64,000 bases of DNA, taken from NCBI GenBank assembly GCA_021442155.1, contig CM038229.1:69708443-69772442 (forward strand), given 5' to 3'. This DNA is from Cymbidium sinense (taxonomy: Eukaryota > Streptophyta > Magnoliopsida > Asparagales > Orchidaceae). Numbering within the stretch: position 1 is the first letter of the stretch; each line of letters opens with the position of its first letter. The notes under the pieces were generated by a model that saw only the letters and a program-made list of their open reading frames with translations, was not told the origin of the DNA and did no database searches. Of this stretch, positions 11,021 to 21,369 are shown one piece after another. A program made the position numbers and the translations under genes.

Positions 11021-12950
11021 CTACAAGCAATTCATCTTCTTTGGCCAATCCGGTGGTCTACCCACCAATCGGAGGTTTTTGATTGTTGCCATATATTTGC
11101 AGACAAATATCCCGTAGTCAACACTGTTTTGTTGGACTGGTAGCCCACTCATCATTTCGATTGATCATTTTGTGAGATCGCTCTTGAAAGACTAATCAAC
11201 ATCTTCGACAAGTAATTTGATCTAAATAGTAAGAAATATAATCAATAAGTAGGCAAATATGCAAAATAGGCAAACCAAAATGAAAACAGTTCTTATAATC
11301 TCAGGAAGAATGGCCTTATGAGTTGGGTTTGGCAATAAATCATAAAAATACTAATCCCCGTGCTTAATATGCCCGACCAGGAGTATCCATTGCTGATTAT
11401 TTATAACTGGAAGTAAGAGTAGCTCAGCCATCGATACACTATCTGCAGTGACATGCTGGATGAACATTTTGCTTTCCTTTTGTAGGCCATATTTAGCATA
11501 ACTCTACAAGAAGTGAAAAGAAAGTTTATAATTAGTGGCTTCTAACAATCTAAATTAGGAAATGATCGTATTACCCAAAGTTTTATGGAGTAACTTACCC
11601 AATGCAGGCATGAAACATATAAATAGGGGATATATAGCCCAGGACATAGCGAGTGCTTCTCGGCCAGTAAATAGGTGAAGGCATCAATGTATGCATTTTA
11701 TAGATATTGATCCACAAGAACTTGTTATCGGCCTCGTAAAGGATGATATTCCCGAATACGCTATCATCCCTACATGTGAGAAATATGAGAATGTGAGCCT
11801 AATTAAATGAATAAGTGATTTTATGTATACAAAAGGAGTTGAATGAAAAATGACTTACTTCTCCTTGAATATGGGGAAGAGGTGTCGATGAGTTGCAGCA
11901 TTGGCTTGGGCAGGACATCTCTTGATGAGAAAATGATGATATGATGTACCTCAGCTGGCTGCAAGAAAATTAGTGATGAAAAGGTAGATTCACTGTGAAG
12001 TATGGATCAATTTACTAAGTTGATGCATACCTCCGCCTGATGCTCCTCAACCACCACGACAGTAGTCGGTGGTTCAGCCACTGACATTGGAGCATCTTTG
12101 TAAACTTATAAAAATTTTAGTGAAATTAGCTACTATTAGGTTAAATTAAAAAGAAAGTAAAGCAATACCTCTTTTTCCATTTGCTCATCCTGTGTGGAGG
12201 CTACAACAAGAGTTATTCTGCACCGTGACTTCCTGTATGTTAGTGTGAAGGGGAAAGATATAGCTTTCCTCTTCCTCATCTACCGAGCCTTCACACCACG
12301 CTCAATGCTACCGAGTAAAGGCTGCGCAGCATCTTCATGTGTAGTTGAAGCCTCCATAGGAGCTTCTCCTGTGGTGGCCTCCACAGGGGTTCTCCCAATG
12401 GAAGCCTCCAAAGGGGCTTCTCTAGTGGAAGTCTCCATAAGGGAAGCCCCTCTGATAGCCTCCATAGGAGCCTCTCTTATGGTAACTTCTACCATAGGGG
12501 AAGCCATTGTGGTAGCCTCCATAGGAGAAGCTCCTGTGGTAGCCTCCATAGGTGCTGCCCCTATGATAGCTTCCTTAGGAGATTCTCCTGTGATCGCCTC
12601 CATAAGAGCTTCCCCCATGCTAGGGATGCTAGGACCCTGCTGCCCAGCAACCACCGCCTCAATAGCAGCTACCCGCGAATCAATTCCATTCATTCTCTCG
12701 GTCATTGATGCTTCAAAAGATGATACTCTCTCTCCCAGCGCTCTGAAACTTGCAAGTATCATCTCTACCACAGAGCTTTCTAAATGGCTACTAGTAGAGG
12801 GAAGGCTAGATACACTAGTAGGGGGAGAATATCGAGGAGATACATATGGAGATTTAGTGGGAGCTGCACTCATTGGACTAAGAATAGGAATGCTATTGGG
12901 CTCGGCATGGGTTTTCTGTTGGGGAGGGGGCAATATTTCAAGGAGCTAGG
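11021..12950 (-). pseudogene. Ulp1-like cysteine protease gene of the transposon (decayed, multi-exon)
   Basis: Exons can be read on the - strand as about 12950-12169, 12095-12031, 11958-11859, 11769-11599, 11503-about 11300 and about 11225-11021. Most junctions have GT donors and AG acceptors; the donor near 11300 is not clear. The first exon has a low-complexity region with a coiled-coil-like segment (ASFRALGERVSSFEASMTER) and then many imperfect repeats of M-E-A-T-G-A/E-S/A-P. The last exons give the Ulp1 (C48) peptidase fold: LPVINNQQWILLVGHIK, YFYDLLPNPTHKAILPEI and PVQQNSVDYGIFVCKYM. The expected catalytic His (HW) reads Gln-Trp at about 11390, and the catalytic Cys of DCG reads Tyr (11114-11116). 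In-frame stops stand at 12280-12282, 11351-11353, 11192-11194 and 11165-11167. Ulp1-like genes of plant MULEs are often of unknown role; this copy is inactive. Confidence 0.8.
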
Positions 12951-13299
12951 TCTCCTTTTCTGATATGTTCTCAAATGAAAGGCAGACTTGCGTTACACCG
13001 ATAAAAAAATGTGATGCTTTACAATATGAATGAATACATTCTAATATAAATAAAGTGAAATTATTTTGTATCACCTGGTGACCTTCAAACCGTGAAGGAG
13101 TCATCCAGAACTTTATTTTGGCCATCGTGACATCGCTTTTGGAAGGAAAGGCGCCTTATGATGGCTATGCGCCCGATCCAACGAATATTTATATAAGCTA
13201 ACTTCAATGCATCAAATATGTTGACTACCATATATTTGTCATAAATCAAGACAAGCCCACAAGTTAAATTCGACGGACTTTGAAGGTGATAAGGCATAA

Positions 13300-13865
13300 A
13301 TTGAGGCTCAAAATGTATTAGACATCCCTAAAAATGGCTGAAATGACCTCCGATGAACGAACGAACTTTGCCATCGCGTTCACAACGTCAAAATTGGTCA
13401 AAATATAAATATTGTAAAATCTAATGATCAATCGATTAAGCGCTCGAGCTATCAATGTGTCGATACGCATATCAGAGTCGGGAAGTTGCGACGATGTCCG
13501 AACGACCTCCGTTCGTGAAATTGATTACGCTGTTAGCTTCAAAACATTGAAATCTATTGAATGAGACTGTTCGTGCTCATTCGGAGAAGTTTGTGCAAAT
13601 GTCGAATGATTTGAACTGACAACGCACAAATAGAGACTAAAATGCACTTGACGTCACCAAAATCAACTCAAATGACCTTCGAACGATGAACGGACTTTGT
13701 TATTGCGTTCAGAATGTCGAAATTGATCAGAATATAAATATTGCATGACGTCGACTTGAACTAAACGGTGATGCGCATTTTGAGCTGAAATGAACCCAAT
13801 TTGACGTCGACTTGAACTAAACGGCCTCCGATTGCAAAACGGACTACGCCGTTACGTCTGGAGTC
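13300..13865. repeat. Degenerate internal repeats next to the right array
   Basis: A block of about 75 bases (GAACGGACTTTG..CGTTCA.AA.GTC.AAATTG..CA.AATATAAATATTG) occurs at about 13345-13415 and again at about 13670-13743. The 22-base phrase beginning GACGTCGACTTGAACTAAAC occurs at about 13746 and 13801. Variants of CCTCCG..CG..A..GA.TACGC(C/T)GTTA recur at about 13508 and 13828. The spacing suggests an old, decayed tandem array unrelated to the palindromic unit. No coding potential is recognisable. Confidence 0.6.
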
Positions 13866-15990
13866 TCATGAAATTACACAGGGTACAGATGTCAATCTCC
13901 CCTAAAAACCAACCAATCATCCTCCAAATTACTTCTAATGAAATGTAATAAACATATTCTCTCCAAACAGGCCAAAAAATATGACAAAAAATAGAAAAAT
14001 AATATGTACTCTCATAAGAGTATAAAGTACATATGTCAATCTCTCCTAAAACTAATTAAATCGACCTCCAAATTACTTCTAGTAAAATGTAATAAACATA
14101 TTCTCTCCAAACATGCCAAAAAATTTGACATAAAATGAAAAATACTCTCATGAGAGTACAAAGAGTATAGATGCAAAACACCCCTAAAAATCAACCAATT
14201 AGCCTCCAAATTGCTTCTAATGGAATGTAATAAATATATTCTCTCCAAACAGGCCAAAAAATCTGATAAAAAATAAAAAAATAATCTGTACTCTCATGAG
14301 AGTACATAGAGTACAGATGCTAATCTCCCATTAAAACTAAAAAATCAGCCTCCAAATTGCTTCTAATAAAATATAATAAACATATTCTCTCCAAAAATGC
14401 CAAAAAATCTGACAGAAAATGAAAAAATAATCTGTGCTCTCATGAGAGTACAGAGAGTACATATGTTAATCTCCCCTAAAAATCAACCAATTAGCCTCCA
14501 AATTGCTTCTAATGGAATGTAATAAACATATTCTCTCCAAAAAGGCTAAAAAATTTGATAGAAAATGAAAAAAATAATATGTACTCTCATTAGAGTACAA
14601 AGAGTACAAATACAAATCAGTTTCCAAATTATTTCTAATGAAATGTAATAAACATATTCTCTCTAAAAAGGTCAAAAAATCTGACAGCAAATGAAAAAAT
14701 AATATGTACTTTCATGAGAGTACAAAGAATACAGATATCAATCTCTCCTGAAAACCAACCAATCAGCCTCCAAATTACTTCTAATAAAATCTAATAAACA
14801 TATTCTCTCCAAACAAGCTAAAAATTTGATAAAATATGAATAAACAATCCATACTCTCATGAGTACGAGAGACTGAGATGCAAAACACCACTAAAATCAA
14901 CCAATCACCTCCAAATTGCTAATAAATGTAATAAACATATTCTCTCCAAACAAAAAAAATGAGAAAATGAAAATTCAATCTATACTCTCATGAGAGTACA
15001 AAGATGATAATCGATCTACTAAAACAATCAATCAGCCTCCAAATTACTTCTAATGAAATGTAATAAACATATTCTTTCCAAACAGGCCAAAAAATCTGAC
15101 AAAAAATGAAAAAAATAATCTATACTCTTATGAGAGTACAGAGAGTACAAAGAGTACAGATGTCAATCTCCCCTAAAAATAAATCAATCAGCCTCTAAAT
15201 TACTTCTAATGGAATGTAATAAATATATTCTCTCCAAACAGGCCAATAAATTGGACAAAAAATGAAAAAAATAATTTATACTCTCATGAGAGTACAGAGA
15301 GTACAGATGTCAATCTCCCCTAAAAATCAACCAATTAACTCTAAATTGCTTCTAATGGAATGTAATAAACATATTCTCACCAAACAGGCCAAAAAATCTA
15401 ATAGAAAATGAGAAAATAGTCTATACTCTCATGATAGTACAGAGAGTACTGATGCAAAATACCCTTAAAAATCAACCAATCAGCCTCCAAATTGCTTCTA
15501 ATGGAATGTAATAAACATATTCTCTCCAAACGAAATATTTGAGAAAATGAAAAAATAATGTACTCTCATGAGAGTATAGAGAATACAGATGTCAATCTCC
15601 CCTAAAAATCGACCAATCAGCCTCCAAATTGCTTCTAATGAAATGCAATAAATATATTCTCTACAAATATGATTTAAAAGGAAAAAAATTAGAATATGGG
15701 GTACTCTCAAGAGAGTACATGACATACAAAATAACCATACAAACCAACCAATAACCATTCAATCTGCAAACAACCATCAAGCAATCCTAAACAGATTATA
15801 ATGCCATCGACTGAACATATTATATCCAAACAGGCCCTAGATTTCATCAAATCTTTCATGAAATAGCACTAAACATCCTACAATGGGATATACTAAACAT
15901 ATGACAAGCTCCACGATTCAAAATTTTAAAAATAACGGCATGTACCATCATGAGAGTACAGAGAGTACACATACAAAATATCTGCAAAAT
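13866..15990 (-). repeat. Inverted palindromic array, right side part 2
   Basis: About fifteen units of the ~130-145 bp repeat in inverted orientation relative to 725-9360. The palindromic core is intact or nearly so in most units (for example at about 14148, 14288, 15272 and 15555). The last clear core is near 15950. Together with the left arrays this gives long stretches of inverted complementarity on either side of the FAR1/Ulp1 cargo. Confidence 0.92.
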
Positions 15991-16324
15991 ACCAGTAAAA
16001 CATGCTCCTTTCTTTTAAAGAACTTAAATATTTCAAATGTTCTCCTATTCGACGGTGAGAACAATAGATAAAACCCTAAATTCATTACAGTTTAAGAATG
16101 TAGGAAGAAATACCTCATGCAGTCTCCTATAATACCTCAATTTTTAATGCCCAAGATTTAGTAAATCTCCGAGGAAAGATCGGAAGCACACTAGGAGAGA
16201 GTGGGAGCTGAGCTGAGAATAATTTATGCACAAAAAGAAATCCCTAAATTGGTCTGTGCCGAAGAATATAGTACGACGGGCGTAATATTTTCTCCTCCTA
16301 CTGTTTGATCGGGACGGGCGGGCG

Positions 16325-16470
16325 GCGAGTAGCGTAACGGCGTCGTTAAGTCGTCAATAACATCCTTTGTTAAGTGAAACAATGCATTTGTTTTATAATG
16401 GACAGGTGTTGCATTGATATTGGAGTCCAGATGTAAAGCTACATCCAGACTCCGCACGTAATATTTTTTC
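16325..16470 (-). repeat. Right outer terminal inverted repeat of the foldback element
   Basis: The reverse complement aligns to 243-360. The outer end contains GCACGTAATATTTTTTC, typical in style of a MULE end, and the arm has CpG-rich blocks around 16310-16350. The ORF on the - strand here (16224-16457) crosses the terminal repeat and has no recognisable protein. Confidence 0.65.
16422..16453. other. Imperfect hairpin at the right end of the element
   Basis: GGAGTCCAGATGTA is followed after 4 bases by TACATCCAGACTCC. The two arms pair except for a short internal mismatch. It lies within about 20 bases of the presumed right terminus, where a transposase might bind; function is inference. 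Confidence 0.6.
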
Positions 16471-16496
16471 GTCTAGGGGAGGATAGAGATAAGATA

Positions 16497-17014
16497 CAAA
16501 CTAGAGAAAGCGAGTTGTTCCGACTTCCTTCCTCGTTCCTCTTTCCTTTCTTTCATTATCTTCTTCATCTTCTTCCTCTAAGTTTTATCATCCCCATCAT
16601 CATCATCTTCATCATCATTCATCATCATCATCATCCTCCTCCTTCTTCTCCATTTTCACTTCAGGGGTTTCTTGCTATTGATGTTCTCCTTTGGGATATC
16701 TATTCCCTCCCCATCTTCCTCTTCATCTTCATCCTCCCTCTCTCTCCTCATCATCATCATCATCTTCATCATCCGCATCAGCATCAACTAGTTCAGTTTC
16801 TTTCTTATTCTTTTGAGAAATTTGGTGTTTGGTGAGATCAAATGTGTCCTGAGATCATGCGAAAGTAAGACATAACATAGCAGGAATGATAAAATGTGAA
16901 TATTGAGTGTTAATCACATGAAAACAATAATGAGCCAACCATCGAATGCCGATAGGGTGACGACAAAAGCTATGAGTGGTGGTAGAGGTTCTCATGATAA
17001 TATTAAGGCATACG
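16497..17014. repeat. Pyrimidine-rich and (ATC)n low-complexity tract, then unassigned sequence
   Basis: From about 16515 to 16800 the + strand is CT-rich with many ATC/TTC triplets, including several (ATC)n runs. The resulting ORF (16515-16835) is a string of Phe/Leu/Pro and His runs and is a composition artefact. From 16800 to about 17014 no feature is recognised. Confidence 0.6.
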
Positions 17015-17195
17015 ATAGTATTAGGTTTAATCTCACATTTCGATGGTTGAAAAACATATTGGTGTCGAAACACCAAGTGGATGACCCTTACTCATAAACT
17101 TAACTTTGGGTTAAAAGTATAAATAATTACAGATGTATCGATCTCAACTTTAGACCCTCTTCGATTGACAATATCTAACAAGTGGAATCAGAGCC
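17015..17195 (+). mobile_element. LTR remnant with primer-binding-site-like sequence
   Basis: A stretch of LTR-end style (AATCTCACATTTCGATGG, then TTACTCATAAACTTAACTTTGGGTTA) ends in TATCTAACA and is followed two bases later by TGGAATCAGAGC (17181-17192). That is one base off TGGTATCAGAGC, the initiator-Met tRNA binding site of many plant copia and TRIM elements. The 5' end of the LTR and any internal region cannot be recognised. Confidence 0.5.
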
Positions 17196-17564
17196 TATGA
17201 TTTATATCGAATCAAGTGATTTGAATAATTCATGACTCATAAAGTCTTAGTCTTTTCTATCATAATGGTTTTAGATGACTCACATGATAGCATCAAGCAA
17301 TTGAGTTGGCTCTTGGTACATAATAATTGATTTTGAGAATACATTCCTTTCAAAAATCATGTGATTATGTTCAGAATAAATTTAACCCCTAATAACTATG
17401 TTGAAGATGGTAGTAGAATTCTCCTAAATGGGGAATCTAAGAGCTTGTGCGGTATAGATGATAAACAGGGTGGAGATTATGAGATGAGCATAATTTCTGA
17501 CTTGCTAGTTGGGTCTATATGCATCTTATAATAAATAATAGTACAATCAAAATGTAAAAAAGCC

Positions 17565-17650
17565 AACAACATAACAACAATAAGACTATATCCCATAATC
17601 CCACTATATATGGGATCGGCTACATAAATCTTTTTTTTTCATTATATCTT
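17565..17650 (-). mobile_element. Short LINE/SINE 3'-tail relic
   Basis: CATAACAACAATAAG followed by ATAATCCCACTATATATGGG and ATCGGCTACATAAATC is a decayed version of the 3' end seen intact at 2059-2120 (AATCCCACTAGGTGGGGTCG). It is shared by RTE LINEs and Au-type SINEs of plants. Too little remains to tell which. Confidence 0.6.
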
Positions 17651-17664
17651 ATTAAGTGTTGATA

Positions 17665-18600
17665 TGACACTAAAAATTTCACTAATCGAAGCATGAATCT
17701 TGATGTCGAAACCAATCTGATTCTGAGTTAAGACTAACTTAGATCAAGCACTTAAAATAGAATTGAAAATTTTACGATATCAGTCGGCTCCTGAATATGG
17801 AATGTTTATAATCAAATCGAGTGTCTTGACCAGCCGGATCTATCAAACCTAAGATCTCTTAATTATGACTTCATTTGAGCATTCAAATACTTGAAATACA
17901 TCTGATGATCGAAGGAATCATTTCGAGCCGTCCGATGGTGTGGTTTGAATTTTGCCTGTATTTATATAGGTATCACTCCCATAATATATAAATAGCCTCC
18001 TTCACATGAGGGAGATCGTTAAAGAGAAGATAGAACTCTAAGGCATGAAGATCCTCCAAGCATAATTGTGCCACCCGGCCGACTCGCCCGTCGGTGCCAA
18101 CCACGCGACGCCCGGCATCGGCCATCGCGACTCAACCACCATCGCCGGTCATCACCATCGACCATCATCGCCGGTCATCGCCGCCGACCACCATCGCCGG
18201 TCGCCGTCGCCGACCATCGTTGGTTGCGGCCCACCACCATCGCCGATCATCATTATCATCATTAATCGGTCATCACCGACCACCATCAGCTGTACCGGTC
18301 GTCGGCGGTCCATCGACCACCGCCATTATTGGTTGCGCTCAGATGCGCCACTTGCCTTATTGTTGGTCACCATCGACGTGTCGGCTCACCACCACCAATT
18401 ATCACTGATGATCGGATCATCGCGACCATCATTCACTATCGCCGTATCACTATTATTACGGCCTTCTTTGCATAGCTATTATCACGATTACGAGATTTCG
18501 TTTCGCTTTCTCATATAATTTTGTAATCCCATTATCGGAAAAACTTAAACTTTGTACTCCGAAGTAGATATATAGTGGAAAAAAATCTACATAATTCATG
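17665..18600 (+). mobile_element. Relic LTR of the 18980-24203 family
   Basis: It begins TGACACTAAAAATTTCACTAATCGAAGC and follows the same order as the 5' LTR at 18980: GATCAAGCACTTAAAATA, TTATAATCAAATCGAGTGTC, a TATAAATAG box (17987-17995), GATCCTCCAAGCA, a long CACCATCGCC-rich stretch (about 18065-18480) and ATTTTGTAATCCCATTATCGG. The 3' end is lost after about 18600. The three ORFs in 18066-18518 are readings of the CACCATCGCC tract and are not genes. Confidence 0.78.
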
Positions 18601-18979
18601 ATTAATCAACATATACATATGTAAATTAAATTATTTTTTCAAATTTATGTTCGTTAAAACTCTCAAATTAACATATTCATTTTCATGCGTATATATACAT
18701 CTACCTAGCTAGAAATATATGGTACGGACACTTGAGTTCTCAAGGGTATTGATTCTAAAGAAGTTTTGATCTCATATAATGATCAAAGCAGCATAAATAC
18801 TCTAATCCACCATTAAAAAATATATAATAAAAATATCTTAATATAAAATGTAACAGGTTATAAAAATGTTTGCCCAAAATAAAAAAAAAGTTGATACAAT
18901 CTTGTATTTGTATTTAAACAACTATAATTTTTTGATCAGGGTAGACATTTTTATCTTTGGATGAACCTTAACAATAATA
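18601..18979. other. AT-rich spacer, nothing recognised
   Basis: This is the AT-rich stretch between the relic LTR and the better-preserved element. No gene, repeat or regulatory site is recognisable. Confidence 0.5.
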
Positions 18980-19817
18980 TGACCCTGAAAATTCCTCTAG
19001 TCGAAGCACGAATCTTGATGCCGAAAGCAAGCTAATCATAAATTGAAACTGGTCGAGATCGAGCACTTAAAATATCATTGGAAACTTTGAGACATCAGTT
19101 AAATTCTTAAAAAGTGCTCAAATATGGAGTGTTTATAGTCAAATTCGTCTCGGAGCGGTTCCAACAAGCCAAAGATCTTACAATTAACTTCATTTGGGCA
19201 TTCAAATACACAAAATACATCACATGATCAAGGGAATCATCATGAGCCATCCGATGGAGAGAGTGGTTGATCTTGCATGTATTCTGAGGCGTCACTCTTC
19301 ATTCTATAAATAGCCTCATTCCTCATATGAGGAGAAGCAAGAGAGAGGAGAGCTCTAAAGATCCTCCAAGCAATGTCGTCGCCACTGTCGTCAACCACCG
19401 CCGGCCACATGCCGTCAGCCGCCGTTGATCATTATTAATCTCACAGGCCTCCATTATGATGACTTCTACCAGTGATTGTTCCCTGCATTTCTGCCAATAA
19501 TTGTTCCCCACATTTTCACCGGTGATTGCTCCACACAGTTCACCATCATCTCGCTACTAGCTGACAACGTCATTACATGGGTGTTCCTTTCTCATACAAT
19601 TTTGTAATCCCATTATCGGAAGATTTTGTACTCAAACGGATACATAGTGGAAGCTTTTCTTGGGCTGCCGTGATTTTTCCTCTTTTCGAGGTTTTTCACG
19701 TAAAAATTCTGGAGTTTTCTTGTTCACTCTTTAAATACCTGTGTGTGTGCTGGATTTCACAACGAAGCTAAGGAGAAAACTTTTACTCTACTGTAACTGG
19801 TTTTCTAACACACAACA
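18980..19817 (+). repeat. 5' LTR
   Basis: It starts TGACCCTGAAAATTCC and ends TTTTCTAACACACAACA. It contains a TATAAATAG box (19305-19313), GAGAGCTCTAAAGATCCTCCA, a short CACCGCC-rich stretch, and ATTTTGTAATCCCATTATCGG near the likely 3' processing region. It aligns along its length with 23430-24203. Confidence 0.87.
19305..19313 (+). promoter_or_regulatory. TATA box of the 5' LTR
   Basis: TATAAATAG is followed by GCCTCATTCCTCATA. The same box and context are kept in the 3' LTR (23732-23740) and in the relic LTR (17987-17995), which supports it as the LTR promoter. Confidence 0.75.
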
Positions 19818-19819
19818 GT

Positions 19820-19837
19820 TTGGCGCCGTCTGTGGGA
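19820..19837 (+). other. Primer-binding site of the LTR retrotransposon
   Basis: TTGGCGCCGTCTGTGGGA follows the 5' LTR end (..ACACAACA) after two bases. This sequence is widely used just downstream of the 5' LTR in plant gypsy elements. Confidence 0.85.
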
Positions 19838-20139
19838 AACCGATTCCCATTATTTCATCTTGTATGACGACCAAGTTTCCCAACAAGATCAAAACCACTA
19901 TCGAGGTGGAGCATTTCAAGCTTTTAAGGAGCGCAAGTGAGGAATGAAGATTCATCAAACTTTGTTCCTACAGATTTTGTCAAAAACTGGGGGGCAATTA
20001 TTAATCTCAAAAGATTATCCAAATTGATATTCTGGATATCTAATTAATTATCAGTTAGAGAAGCAAGTTAGCAATACCAATGAAAAAGACCAAGGTTAAG
20101 GAGCAACTTTGGCTACAACACCGGATGTTTTAATTGACC

Positions 20140-21345
20140 TCTTCCATACGTTGCGTATACTTCTGCAAACAACTAGGATAGGTCAAAAGGTACTTAATGG
20201 ACTTCCGACCTCTTCCATCTGAGTTAACGTCATTCTCGTAAACAACCAGGATAGGTCAAAAGGTCCTTGGTGCACTTCCACTCTTCCATACTTCGATTAA
20301 TACTTTGACAACCTGGATGGGTCAAAATCCTTAGCGGATTCAATTCTCTTCCAGAGTTAAGCCGCCGAGCAAAGACTCGACAAACAACCGGATAGGTCAA
20401 AATACTCAATTCTTAACCTCTTCCATAAGTTGCGTCATCGAGCAAAGACTCGACAAACAACCTGGATAGGTCAAAATCCTCGGATTCAATTCAACCTCTT
20501 CCATACAGTTGCGTCGCCGGGTAACACTCTAACAAACAACCTGGATGGGTCAAAATCCACGATTCAATTCAACCTCTTCCACAGTTGCGTCGCGGGTAAC
20601 ACTCGACAAAAAAACCCGGATGGGTCAAAATCCTCGGCGGCAATTCAACCTCTTCCACACAGGTTAACATCATCGGGTAACACTCTAACAAATATCCTCG
20701 GATAGGTCAAAAATACTCAGCGGATTCAATTCAACCTCTTCCATATAGGTTAACGTCATCCAGCAAAGACTCTGATAAACAACCTCGAATAGGTCAAAAA
20801 TCCTCAGCGGATTCAATTCAACCTCTTCCACACAGGTTAACGTCATTGAGCAAAGACTCTGACAAACAACTTAGGATGGGTCAAAGATCCTCAGCAGATT
20901 CAATTCAACCTCTTCCATACAGGTTCACATCATCGAGCAAACACTCTGACAAATAACCTATGATAGGTCAAAAGGTCCTTAGTGGACTTTCCACGACCTC
21001 TTTCATACAAGTTAACGTCATCGGGCAACACTCTGACAAACAACCTAGGATAGGTCAAAAGGTCCTTGGTGGACTTCCCACGGCCTCTTCCACACAGGTT
21101 AAATTCAATTCAACCTCTTCCATACAGGTTAACGTCATCGGGTAACACTCTGACAAACAACCTCGGATGGGTCAAAATCCTCGGCGGATTCAATTCAACC
21201 TCTTCCACACATGTTAACGTCATCGGGTAACACTCTGACAAACAACCTCGGATTGGTCAAAATCTTCAGCGAATTCAATTCAACCTCTTCCACACAGGTT
21301 AACGTCACCGGGTACCACTCTAAGAAACATCCTCGGATAGGTCAA
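20140..21345 (+). repeat. Minisatellite 1 inside the retrotransposon
   Basis: More than a dozen imperfect units of about 70-90 bp have the pattern AACCTCTTCCA(C/T)ACAGGTTAACGTCATCG, GGGTAACACTCTGACAAACAACC, TCGGATGGGTCAAAATCCTC and GGCGGATTCAATTC. The 5' units are the most eroded. Frames within it are open by chance (20430-20705, 20960-21145, 21211-21393), but they shift between units and are not convincing genes. Confidence 0.88.
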
Positions 21346-21369
21346 AATCCTCGTGTTTATCATCCCGCA

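Larger units (their letters stand above)
243..16470. mobile_element. Composite foldback / Mutator-like DNA transposon carrying FAR1 and Ulp1 genes
   Basis: The two outer edges are diverged inverted copies: about 243-360 matches the reverse complement of about 16327-16435 (shared blocks such as ACACCTATCTATTATAAAA against ACACCTGTCCATTATAAAA, then ACTTAACAA). Inside these edges lie arrays of a 130-145 bp palindrome-bearing unit, in + orientation on the left and - orientation on the right. The central cargo is a FAR1-type zinc-finger exon and a multi-exon Ulp1-like gene. Foldback elements with FAR1-related ORFs (FARE, Arabidopsis) and MULEs with Ulp1-like genes (KI/KIU type) are known; a single element with both and with arrays of this kind fits that group. 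Removing the ~6.4 kb element at 1692-8074 leaves an original length near 9.8 kb. Target-site duplications could not be recognised, so the exact ends are uncertain by tens of bases. Confidence 0.72.

Noticed and set aside
12194..12949. 251-residue ORF on the + strand
   Set aside because: It is antisense to the large low-complexity exon of the Ulp1-like gene, whose splice sites and downstream domain exons are on the - strand.
16515..16835. 106-residue ORF with Phe/Leu and His runs
   Set aside because: It is the translation of CT-rich and (ATC)n low-complexity DNA.
18066..18518. Proline/histidine-rich ORFs as extensin-like proteins
   Set aside because: They translate the CACCATCGCC tract within a relic LTR in three frames alike.
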